From contig CP126195.1 of assembly GCA_030272155.1 (NCBI GenBank), forward strand, positions 1,178,001 to 1,242,000: a stretch of 64,000 bases of DNA. Direction: 5' to 3'. A program made the position numbers and the translations under genes. A model generated the notes under the pieces. That model saw nothing but the letters and a program-made list of their open reading frames with translations, was not told the origin of the DNA and ran no database searches. Each line of letters opens with the position of its first letter. Position 1 is the first letter of the stretch. The stretch comes from Tetradesmus obliquus (lineage: Eukaryota > Chlorophyta > Chlorophyceae > Sphaeropleales > Scenedesmaceae). Of this stretch, positions 1 to 8,136 are shown piece after piece.

Positions 1-175
1 GCAAACAGTGCTACTGCCGCAGTAAAATCAGCTGCATACCCAGCAGCAGCAGGAGCACATCAGCCATAGCATAAAAAGGTAGGTGTGCACTTCAGGCACC
101 AAGTCCAGGAACAGCAACAGAAGGGATGCAGTGCAGGCTATGAACTGCTGCAGCAAAGGCTGGCATGCAATCACA

Positions 176-188
176 GTCTCAGTGAGAC
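176..188. other. Empty insertion site with 2 nt remnant
   Basis: The sequence is GTCTC-AG-TGAGAC. It equals the empty site seen at 8022-8032 with AG added at 181-182. AG is also the first dinucleotide of the 720 bp element at this site in long units, so it reads as an excision footprint. Confidence 0.6.
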
Positions 189-189
189 C

Positions 190-226
190 GGTCAAACTCC
201 ATGATGCCGCAGGCTGTTGTTTGACC
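190..226. repeat. 8 bp inverted repeat in transposase leader
   Basis: GGTCAAAC at 190-197 and its exact complement GTTTGACC at 219-226, with a 21 nt loop, 67-103 bases upstream of the transposase ATG. It occurs at the same offset in every unit. It could be a hairpin or a protein-binding site; function unknown. Confidence 0.5.
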
Positions 227-292
227 TGACCAGTTACTTCTGTTCACACTGCTGCTAGAAGCACAGCTAACATATCCATACGTTTTGGATTC

Positions 293-2496
293 ATGCCTGC
301 AGGGGGGCTGTCCATGGTGCGCAAGCACCCTTCAGGATGGAAGAGCAACCGCAGCACCACGGCCATGAGGGTGGCGGCGGTGGTGTGTGTGATAATGGCT
401 TTGACCACAGCTGACGAAAAGTTTACGCCCGCATATTATTACAGAGAGCAGTACCCTGACTACGCCAAGGAGGTACACGGGGACCTGAACCGGTTCTGCA
501 AACTTCATCACAAGAACTTCACAGCAAACGGCACAGTGGCTACACCCAAGCATGGCGGCAGGCCCTCAAATGTCCCACATGCTGTCGCCTTCCATGCCAG
601 CACAATATTCAAGGCTGGCAAGGTGGTAAAGGCCTACCCATCGGCAGATTCAAAGAGAAAGGTTGATGTGCACGTGTGGTGGACTTCAATCGAAGTCGCA
701 TGTCAGGAAAATGACACACTGCGCCAGCTGTGCACTGACTACAACATCACACCCAAGAGACTGCTGAAGTACATGAAATGGGCTGACCCCGACCTGGTGC
801 GCAGGAGAATAGATGTGAAGCTGGACTTGACAAAGATACAGAAACAAAGGCGAAAGGCAGCAGCTGCGGCGCTGTGGCAGAAGTACCAAAGTGACCCCGA
901 CATGCTGCAGCGCATATATTTCATTGATGAGTGCAAATTCTGGATGTCAGACCTGGCAGGCGGCTCCGTCAAGGTCTATTGTGATGCACACAATGAAAAC
1001 GTGCATGCTGTGCTGCCATGCAAATGGATGCGCAAGGGCAAGGACGCAGAGCCGGTCAAGTTGCACTTTGTCTGCGCCGTCAACGCTGTGCACGGGCCCG
1101 TCTACTGCAATTTTGTCACCGGCACAACAGACAACAAGGACCATGCTGGCAACCTCAATGTACCGTACATGGTGAGTGTGCGCTGCTACTGCGCAGGCGC
1201 CTGCCATCGAAAGACATGCCAGCCCTGCTGTACTGTGTAGTAACAGTCCCGCAGAGCTTTTTTTAGTGCTGTAGTGAAGCTGCAGCGCTGCCCGTCCTCT
1301 GCTGTGAACATAACAGCAGAGTAACTTGGTGACAGTACAATGACACCACCTGCAGCAGCAAGCTGGAAATTAATGTGCAAGGATTGGTGCATGTCACATC
1401 CGCGCGTGCTCACGCGCAGCACACTGACCCCTGGCTGCAGCCAGTTGTCATATGCTGCAGCGCAGAACTCAAAGTCGCGCTCCAGCACCTGCTGCCTGCT
1501 GCTGCTGTAATAACCCTTGTCATGACATGAGCCATCAGCTTGAATCAGCATGTTGTGCTGTGCATGGAGGAAATCAATCCGCCCATCCCACCAGTCCACT
1601 GCTACCTGAGCACACATACTGCTGCTGATGCCTAACCAATACAGCATGCACACCAGCTGCTCCTCGCTTGTGTGCATGTAGCCCATGCATGTGCCAACCA
1701 TATCAGCCAGCACACATGCACACATCTTGCACTGAAGCGCTGCTGCTGTGGCGACTGCACGCGGCGCGCAGAACTTGAAGTGCTGCACACCTGGCAAGCA
1801 GCCAGTCAAGCCCCAGAACAATCTCTGCCCCCTCATAGACTTGGTGATGTATCTGACCTTGTCTGCACTGAGCCTGATGTAGAAGCGTCCCATCGCATCC
1901 ATCCACACCGCTGCGTTGCGCTCCTGCGCTGCTAACAAGGCTGCGCGCTGCCAATCCGGCAATTCTTGCACCTGCAGTTGAAGGACAAACCAACCCAGCA
2001 GGCCAAGAGCATGACTCAGCTGGAGTTTGTTCACTGCATGATGGAGATCAGAGACATAGCCAACCAACAGCAGGCGCAGCGCGGCACTACGCCGCTGTAC
2101 ATCTTTGACAACCCAAGTGTTCACCTGGGGAAGGATGGCCTACAGATGTTGGTTGCAGGTGGCATCAATGAAGATCAACTGCTGCACATTGCACCCTACT
2201 CCCCAGATTTCAACAAGCCCATTGAACATGCATTTGGCAGCCTCAAAGCAGCCTTCCGCAACTACTTGTATAACAGCTGCCAGCTGGGTGGTGCTGATGT
2301 GAAGCCGCGAGACCTGCAGCACGGCCTGTACAACACCTTTATGAAGATCACAGCTGCATCTGTCATGGCTGATGTATTGAAGCTGCCAGATTTGTGGAAC
2401 ATGGTGCGCAGCCGCAAGAGGAGTCTTTGTGTGTGCCGAGACGGGAAGCAGCGCCGCGGCACTGCTGGCGACTACCCCAGGAAAGACCAGCGCTGA
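293..2496 (+). CDS. Tc1/mariner-like DDE transposase, two exons (copy 1)
   Basis: Predicted 465-residue transposase: exon 1 at 293-1171 (293 codons), intron 1172-1977, exon 2 at 1978-2496 (172 codons plus stop). The intron is phase 0, and splicing joins two halves of a DDE domain. Visible parts are a helix-turn-helix-like region at about residues 129-162; a first catalytic Asp at D212 in IYFIDECKFW; FVTGTT at 274-279; a second Asp at D337 in YIFDNPSVH; and the third acidic residue E376 in APYSPDFNKPIEH, the counterpart of the SPDLNPIE block of Tc1-type enzymes. Spacing between the last two is 38 residues, so DD38E rather than DD34E/D. The C-terminus is basic (RSRKR at 437-441), a possible nuclear localisation signal. 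By family it would cut at inverted-repeat ends and move DNA by cut and paste. The start is uncertain: an in-frame stop lies at 227-229, and a branch/acceptor-like pair (CTAAC 267-271, CTGCAG ending 302) spans the ATG, so an upstream exon may exist. Terminal repeats belonging to this gene were not found. Confidence 0.85.
1172..1977 (+). other. Spliceosomal-type intron of transposase copy 1
   Basis: The donor is G|GTGAGT at 1171-1177 and the acceptor is CTGCAG ending at 1977. A CTAAC branch-like motif lies at 1932-1936, about 41 nt before the acceptor AG. Length is 806 nt, phase 0. Without splicing the exon 1 frame stops at 1238-1240 and the protein lacks its second and third catalytic acids; with splicing the DDE domain is restored. 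The intron holds an antisense nuclease-like ORF (1186-1902). A perfect 12 bp palindrome lies at 1193-1204. The same intron recurs 879-1684 bases after each transposase ATG. Confidence 0.75.
1186..1902 (-). CDS. Antisense Vsr/DUF559-like (EDxHD) nuclease ORF in the intron (copy 1)
   Basis: A 238-codon minus-strand ORF with its first ATG at 1902-1900 and stop at 1188-1186, lying wholly inside the transposase intron. Features resemble the Vsr/DUF559/EDxHD branch of PD-(D/E)XK nucleases: an Asp in GRIDFLH (D110), a hydrophobic strand leading into IQADGSCHD (Q121, D123, H127, D128), an Arg-Asp pair (R142, D143) in the following helix, and a VLRV strand (161-164). Family members nick or cut DNA; some are homing endonucleases and others mismatch-repair nickases. 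The glutamate usually found in the N-terminal helix is not obvious (MRGQRLFWGL around residues 23-32 has Gln), so activity is uncertain. The frame stays open upstream of the ATG through the intron end and into the exon 2 antisense strand (to 2124), but has no earlier ATG; a second in-frame ATG three codons later has a better start context. No promoter was identified. The alternative is a chance open frame, but the domain-like motif order argues against that. Confidence 0.55.
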   Translation of the reverse strand: MDAMGRFYIRLSADKVRYITKSMRGQRLFWGLTGCLPGVQHFKFCAPRAVATAAALQCKMCACVLADMVGTCMGYMHTSEEQLVCMLYWLGISSSMCAQVAVDWWDGRIDFLHAQHNMLIQADGSCHDKGYYSSSRQQVLERDFEFCAAAYDNWLQPGVSVLRVSTRGCDMHQSLHINFQLAAAGGVIVLSPSYSAVMFTAEDGQRCSFTTALKKALRDCYYTVQQGWHVFRWQAPAQ

Positions 2497-2903
2497 GTCT
2501 GCTGTTGTGCTGCTGCATGGCATGTAGGGATTGTGGCTGTCAGCTGCATGCAAGATGGCTGGCCAGCAGTGCACAGGGTGTCACTCAGAGAGCCCTTGAG
2601 CTCACCTGTTTGAGGGCACCTGCGCTTGTCGCCGTCCTGCATGTTCGCACCGCCCGGGGCTTGGGAGGTGCTGGCACCATGCTGCTGTAGGGTGGTTACT
2701 TCCTGGTGTTCACCTGAGAGCGAGTGTGGGAACAAAATGGCATGTTCAGAAGCTTATTGTATGAGTAAACTACATGTGGATGTTGTGCTTTGGTGCTCAG
2801 ACTTGTCAGGAGCGGTTCCTGCTTCAAACGACTGCTGCAAGGCAGCAAGGCACTTGGTGGCCATTTCACATACAGGCATTTGCAGTCATGCTGAATTGCC
2901 GAA

Positions 2904-2908
2904 TGTAA
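2904..2908 (+). terminator. TGTAA polyadenylation-like signal
   Basis: TGTAA about 410 bases after the transposase stop. Green algae use TGTAA as the main poly(A) signal, so this could end the transposase transcript. A five-base motif alone is weak evidence. It recurs at the same offset in all units. Confidence 0.3.
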
Positions 2909-2929
2909 TGGTAAAATTCCTGTCATAAT

Positions 2930-3430
2930 TCAACTACGCTCGAAGCTCTTGAACATGGCTCCTGCTGCTGTCACTCGCGTTGGTTGTGACGACTGTTGGC
3001 CTGCCAAGCGATATGCACGGAGCCTGCAAGAAACCTTGCGGTCGATTAACTTTTAAATTTGACGATTGATTTAAGCATGGCTTGAGCCGAAATAAACTGC
3101 GATATGGTGAAGAACTTCAAGACGGAAAGGTGCCCTGAAACAAGCCTGCTCCGAGCCACACAGCTGCCACGCTGCCAACTTATCATCGTCGACACATTAT
3201 GCAACGTACCTTTGGTTGAAGCAGAAAACCAATCCTGACGGGCCCTCGCAAGCCCACGTTGCAGGTGAGCCTGACGGGTCAACACGGATGTCCAGAGCAC
3301 TGCAGCTCGATCGCGTTGCTGCAGCACCTACATACAATTTGTTTTGAACATTGAACGACGTTAAACACAGCGCAGTGCTGAAAGGCTTCGCCAAAAAATT
3401 AGGTGGCAGCAGTGAGGCACCTGCTGGCAC
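2930..3430 (-). pseudogene. Possible 5' remnant of a host gene (minus strand)
   Basis: Reading the minus strand, an open stretch ends in AAAG|GTACGT (exon end 3210, donor 3209-3204). After 185 nt a pyrimidine-rich TTTCTTGCAG acceptor ends at 3024. Downstream is an ATG at 2956-2954, but its frame stops after eight codons. The layout resembles a promoter, a leader intron and a start codon whose gene body has been lost. It is identical in each unit. Pure chance is possible in this CTG-rich sequence. Confidence 0.2.
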
Positions 3431-3522
3431 ATGCTGCTGCTGTCACGCCCACCAACAACTGCAGTTGAAAAACACATGCCACCGTGATTCACAGCACACA
3501 TAGCTGTAACGTTTCCTGTTGT

Positions 3523-3539
3523 CTGCTGCTGCTGCTGCT
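3523..3539. repeat. Short CTG microsatellite
   Basis: Five CTG triplets followed by CT, a local extreme of the CTG/CAG bias seen throughout the unit. No length change between units was noticed. Confidence 0.6.
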
Positions 3540-3744
3540 CCTGCCCAGGCAGATATCATATATCGCAAACAGTGCTACTGCCGCAGTAAAATCAGCTGCA
3601 TACCCAGCAGCAGCAGGAGCACATCAGCCATAGCATAAAAAGGTAGGTGTGCACTTCAGGCACCAAGTCCAGGAACAGCAACAGAAGGGATGCAGTGCAG
3701 GCTATGAACTGCTGCAGCAAAGGCTGGCATGCAATCACAGTCTC

Positions 3745-4464
3745 AGCTGGGTATGGTACAAACGTAGCATCTGCATTTTGCAACAAATCAACACAGCTTG
3801 CAAGCAGACAGCCATGCTGGCATAGCAACCTGCTGTATGTGGCAGGCACAGTAAGGCACAGCTGCCAGTGCTGCTGCTTTGGTTTGCTTGCATCCCAACT
3901 GCACAGCAGGGCCCCCACCTGCCAGCAGCAGCAGCTTCAAACTGCTAGTAATTTTGAGCTCCAGAATTCGCCTTGATCACACAAGAAGGATGTTTGCAGG
4001 AAACTGTGTAGAATACTAGTCCTCAACAAACTCTGTGCAGCCACACTAGCTGCACGCGCGCAGCAGCTGCCGGTGGGCCTGAAGCGGTGTTGCGCACTAT
4101 GTAACAGATATGACAGTTGAAACTGTATGTGCAGCGCACAGCGCCAAGCAGCAGAGCGCAACAGCAGCGGCAGGGCACTTGGCACACCAGAACTGCAGTG
4201 CCTGATCAGCCAGCAAGGGAAGCCCAGAAGTATTACATTACACATCAAAACATGTTGCAGGCAGCAGCACCCACAGCAACACTCTACAGCGCAAGTTAAC
4301 ATATGTAACAGTCGAGTCGGGGCACTTCAGGGCAACGTGTTTTTAGCTCTTTTCTTGCAGCACACTGTGCCACTGCTAACAGCTCAAATTGATTTAGATT
4401 CGTCGTTGAAAGCTTGACATTTATATGTAGGCCACTTGTTCGCTACGTTTGTACCATGCCCAGC
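3745..4464. mobile_element. 720 bp MITE-like element with inverted-repeat ends (copy 1)
   Basis: This 720 bp segment is present in long units and absent from short ones. Its ends are inverted repeats: bases 3740-3768, starting GTCTCAGCTGGG, match the complement of 4442-4470 over 29 bp with one mismatch; 24 of these lie within the segment on the left and 23 on the right, and the outer GTCTC/GAGAC pair stays behind in the empty site. No clear target duplication is seen; the empty site GTCTCTGAGAC is itself a near-perfect palindrome. No transposase is encoded, so it would be non-autonomous. It contains two TGTAA motifs (one at 4304-4308) and a strong plus-strand acceptor-like tract (TTTTCTTGCAG ending near 4350). 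It sits 111 bp upstream of the next transposase ATG and may separate that gene from its promoter. The alternative reading, deletion between inverted repeats, would give similar short units. Confidence 0.65.
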
Positions 4465-4574
4465 TGAGACCGGTCAAACTCCATGATGCCGCAGGCTGTT
4501 GTTTGACCTGACCAGTTACTTCTGTTCACACTGCTGCTAGAAGCACAGCTAACATATCCATACGTTTTGGATTC

Positions 4575-6778
4575 ATGCCTGCAGGGGGGCTGTCCATGGT
4601 GCGCAAGCACCCTTCAGGATGGAAGAGCAACCGCAGCACCACGGCCATGAGGGTGGCGGCGGTGGTGTGTGTGATAATGGCTTTGACCACAGCTGACGAA
4701 AAGTTTACGCCCGCATATTATTACAGAGAGCAGTACCCTGACTACGCCAAGGAGGTACACGGGGACCTGAACCGGTTCTGCAAACTTCATCACAAGAACT
4801 TCACAGCAAACGGCACAGTGGCTACACCCAAGCATGGCGGCAGGCCCTCAAATGTCCCACATGCTGTCGCCTTCCATGCCAGCACAATATTCAAGGCTGG
4901 CAAGGTGGTAAAGGCCTACCCATCGGCAGATTCAAAGAGAAAGGTTGATGTGCACGTGTGGTGGACTTCAATCGAAGTCGCATGTCAGGAAAATGACACA
5001 CTGCGCCAGCTGTGCACTGACTACAACATCACACCCAAGAGACTGCTGAAGTACATGAAATGGGCTGACCCCGACCTGGTGCGCAGGAGAATAGATGTGA
5101 AGCTGGACTTGACAAAGATACAGAAACAAAGGCGAAAGGCAGCAGCTGCGGCGCTGTGGCAGAAGTACCAAAGTGACCCCGACATGCTGCAGCGCATATA
5201 TTTCATTGATGAGTGCAAATTCTGGATGTCAGACCTGGCAGGCGGCTCCGTCAAGGTCTATTGTGATGCACACAATGAAAACGTGCATGCTGTGCTGCCA
5301 TGCAAATGGATGCGCAAGGGCAAGGACGCAGAGCCGGTCAAGTTGCACTTTGTCTGCGCCGTCAACGCTGTGCACGGGCCCGTCTACTGCAATTTTGTCA
5401 CCGGCACAACAGACAACAAGGACCATGCTGGCAACCTCAATGTACCGTACATGGTGAGTGTGCGCTGCTACTGCGCAGGCGCCTGCCATCGAAAGACATG
5501 CCAGCCCTGCTGTACTGTGTAGTAACAGTCCCGCAGAGCTTTTTTTAGTGCTGTAGTGAAGCTGCAGCGCTGCCCGTCCTCTGCTGTGAACATAACAGCA
5601 GAGTAACTTGGTGACAGTACAATGACACCACCTGCAGCAGCAAGCTGGAAATTAATGTGCAAGGATTGGTGCATGTCACATCCGCGCGTGCTCACGCGCA
5701 GCACACTGACCCCTGGCTGCAGCCAGTTGTCATATGCTGCAGCGCAGAACTCAAAGTCGCGCTCCAGCACCTGCTGCCTGCTGCTGCTGTAATAACCCTT
5801 GTCATGACATGAGCCATCAGCTTGAATCAGCATGTTGTGCTGTGCATGGAGGAAATCAATCCGCCCATCCCACCAGTCCACTGCTACCTGAGCACACATA
5901 CTGCTGCTGATGCCTAACCAATACAGCATGCACACCAGCTGCTCCTCGCTTGTGTGCATGTAGCCCATGCATGTGCCAACCATATCAGCCAGCACACATG
6001 CACACATCTTGCACTGAAGCGCTGCTGCTGTGGCGACTGCACGCGGCGCGCAGAACTTGAAGTGCTGCACACCTGGCAAGCAGCCAGTCAAGCCCCAGAA
6101 CAATCTCTGCCCCCTCATAGACTTGGTGATGTATCTGACCTTGTCTGCACTGAGCCTGATGTAGAAGCGTCCCATCGCATCCATCCACACCGCTGCGTTG
6201 CGCTCCTGCGCTGCTAACAAGGCTGCGCGCTGCCAATCCGGCAATTCTTGCACCTGCAGTTGAAGGACAAACCAACCCAGCAGGCCAAGAGCATGACTCA
6301 GCTGGAGTTTGTTCACTGCATGATGGAGATCAGAGACATAGCCAACCAACAGCAGGCGCAGCGCGGCACTACGCCGCTGTACATCTTTGACAACCCAAGT
6401 GTTCACCTGGGGAAGGATGGCCTACAGATGTTGGTTGCAGGTGGCATCAATGAAGATCAACTGCTGCACATTGCACCCTACTCCCCAGATTTCAACAAGC
6501 CCATTGAACATGCATTTGGCAGCCTCAAAGCAGCCTTCCGCAACTACTTGTATAACAGCTGCCAGCTGGGTGGTGCTGATGTGAAGCCGCGAGACCTGCA
6601 GCACGGCCTGTACAACACCTTTATGAAGATCACAGCTGCATCTGTCATGGCTGATGTATTGAAGCTGCCAGATTTGTGGAACATGGTGCGCAGCCGCAAG
6701 AGGAGTCTTTGTGTGTGCCGAGACGGGAAGCAGCGCCGCGGCACTGCTGGCGACTACCCCAGGAAAGACCAGCGCTGA
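4575..6778 (+). CDS. DDE transposase (copy 2)
   Basis: Exons 4575-5453 and 6260-6778, intron 5454-6259. Same 465-residue product as copy 1. The 720 bp element lies directly upstream, ending at 4464. Confidence 0.85.
5468..6184 (-). CDS. Antisense EDxHD-like nuclease ORF (copy 2)
   Basis: 238 codons, ATG at 6184-6182, nested in intron 5454-6259 of transposase copy 2. Same motifs as copy 1 with no internal stops. Confidence 0.55.
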   Translation of the reverse strand: MDAMGRFYIRLSADKVRYITKSMRGQRLFWGLTGCLPGVQHFKFCAPRAVATAAALQCKMCACVLADMVGTCMGYMHTSEEQLVCMLYWLGISSSMCAQVAVDWWDGRIDFLHAQHNMLIQADGSCHDKGYYSSSRQQVLERDFEFCAAAYDNWLQPGVSVLRVSTRGCDMHQSLHINFQLAAAGGVIVLSPSYSAVMFTAEDGQRCSFTTALKKALRDCYYTVQQGWHVFRWQAPAQ

Positions 6779-8021
6779 GTCTGCTGTTGTGCTGCTGCAT
6801 GGCATGTAGGGATTGTGGCTGTCAGCTGCATGCAAGATGGCTGGCCAGCAGTGCACAGGGTGTCACTCAGAGAGCCCTTGAGCTCACCTGTTTGAGGGCA
6901 CCTGCGCTTGTCGCCGTCCTGCATGTTCGCACCGCCCGGGGCTTGGGAGGTGCTGGCACCATGCTGCTGTAGGGTGGTTACTTCCTGGTGTTCACCTGAG
7001 AGCGAGTGTGGGAACAAAATGGCATGTTCAGAAGCTTATTGTATGAGTAAACTACATGTGGATGTTGTGCTTTGGTGCTCAGACTTGTCAGGAGCGGTTC
7101 CTGCTTCAAACGACTGCTGCAAGGCAGCAAGGCACTTGGTGGCCATTTCACATACAGGCATTTGCAGTCATGCTGAATTGCCGAATGTAATGGTAAAATT
7201 CCTGTCATAATTCAACTACGCTCGAAGCTCTTGAACATGGCTCCTGCTGCTGTCACTCGCGTTGGTTGTGACGACTGTTGGCCTGCCAAGCGATATGCAC
7301 GGAGCCTGCAAGAAACCTTGCGGTCGATTAACTTTTAAATTTGACGATTGATTTAAGCATGGCTTGAGCCGAAATAAACTGCGATATGGTGAAGAACTTC
7401 AAGACGGAAAGGTGCCCTGAAACAAGCCTGCTCCGAGCCACACAGCTGCCACGCTGCCAACTTATCATCGTCGACACATTATGCAACGTACCTTTGGTTG
7501 AAGCAGAAAACCAATCCTGACGGGCCCTCGCAAGCCCACGTTGCAGGTGAGCCTGACGGGTCAACACGGATGTCCAGAGCACTGCAGCTCGATCGCGTTG
7601 CTGCAGCACCTACATACAATTTGTTTTGAACATTGAACGACGTTAAACACAGCGCAGTGCTGAAAGGCTTCGCCAAAAAATTAGGTGGCAGCAGTGAGGC
7701 ACCTGCTGGCACATGCTGCTGCTGTCACGCCCACCAACAACTGCAGTTGAAAAACACATGCCACCGTGATTCACAGCACACATAGCTGTAACGTTTCCTG
7801 TTGTCTGCTGCTGCTGCTGCTCCTGCCCAGGCAGATATCATATATCGCAAACAGTGCTACTGCCGCAGTAAAATCAGCTGCATACCCAGCAGCAGCAGGA
7901 GCACATCAGCCATAGCATAAAAAGGTAGGTGTGCACTTCAGGCACCAAGTCCAGGAACAGCAACAGAAGGGATGCAGTGCAGGCTATGAACTGCTGCAGC
8001 AAAGGCTGGCATGCAATCACA

Positions 8022-8032
8022 GTCTCTGAGAC
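8022..8032. other. Clean empty insertion site
   Basis: GTCTCTGAGAC where long units carry the 720 bp element between GTCTC and TGAGAC. The site is an 11 bp palindrome around a central T. Confidence 0.7.
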
Positions 8033-8136
8033 CGGTCAAACTCCATGATGCCGCAGGCTGTTGTTTGACCTGACCAGTTACTTCTGTTCACACTGCTGCT
8101 AGAAGCACAGCTAACATATCCATACGTTTTGGATTC

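Larger units (their letters stand above)
2497..3744. other. Unit tail, no convincing gene
   Basis: 1,248 bp from the transposase stop to the 720 bp element or its empty site. Open frames here are short, mostly lack ATG starts and resemble no family I recognise. It contains a TGTAA motif (2904-2908), an AT-rich patch near 3048-3075, a CTG run (3523-3539), a TATA-like ATAAAAAGG near 3635-3643 and minus-strand splice-like signals (separate entry). Equivalent stretches: 6779-8026, 10341-11588, 14623-15870, 18185-19432, 22467-23714, 26029-27276, 30311-31558, 34593-35840, 38875-40122, 43157-44404, 47439-48686, 51721-52968, 56003-57250 and 60285-61532; bases 1-180 are the end of one more. Confidence 0.6.

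Noticed and set aside
1172-1240. Transposase as a truncated 315-residue protein ending at 1240
   Set aside because: The last 22 codons lie past a strong GTGAGT donor and lose transposase-like character, while splicing to 1978 restores the DDE domain in frame.
1018-1266. Other short plus-strand frames overlapping exon 1
   Set aside because: They are alternate-frame shadows of the transposase with compositionally biased products.
2140-2574. 144-codon minus-strand open frame opposite transposase exon 2
   Set aside because: It is a shadow of the transposase exon; its sequence shows no family motif, and GC-rich CTG-biased DNA opens many frames.
183-3744. Terminal inverted repeats bounding the transposase gene as a Tc1-type element with TA duplication
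   Set aside because: I compared the 110 bp leader with the 1.25 kb tail by eye and found no convincing inverted match; only the 8 bp local inverted repeat and the 720 bp element ends were found.
3592-3976. Overlapping open frames on both strands (minus 108 codons, plus 109 codons) crossing the left end of the 720 bp element
   Set aside because: The minus-strand frame has only a GTG start and both are broken in short units. The hydrophobic stretch comes from CTG-rich repeats. A host exon is possible but unsupported.
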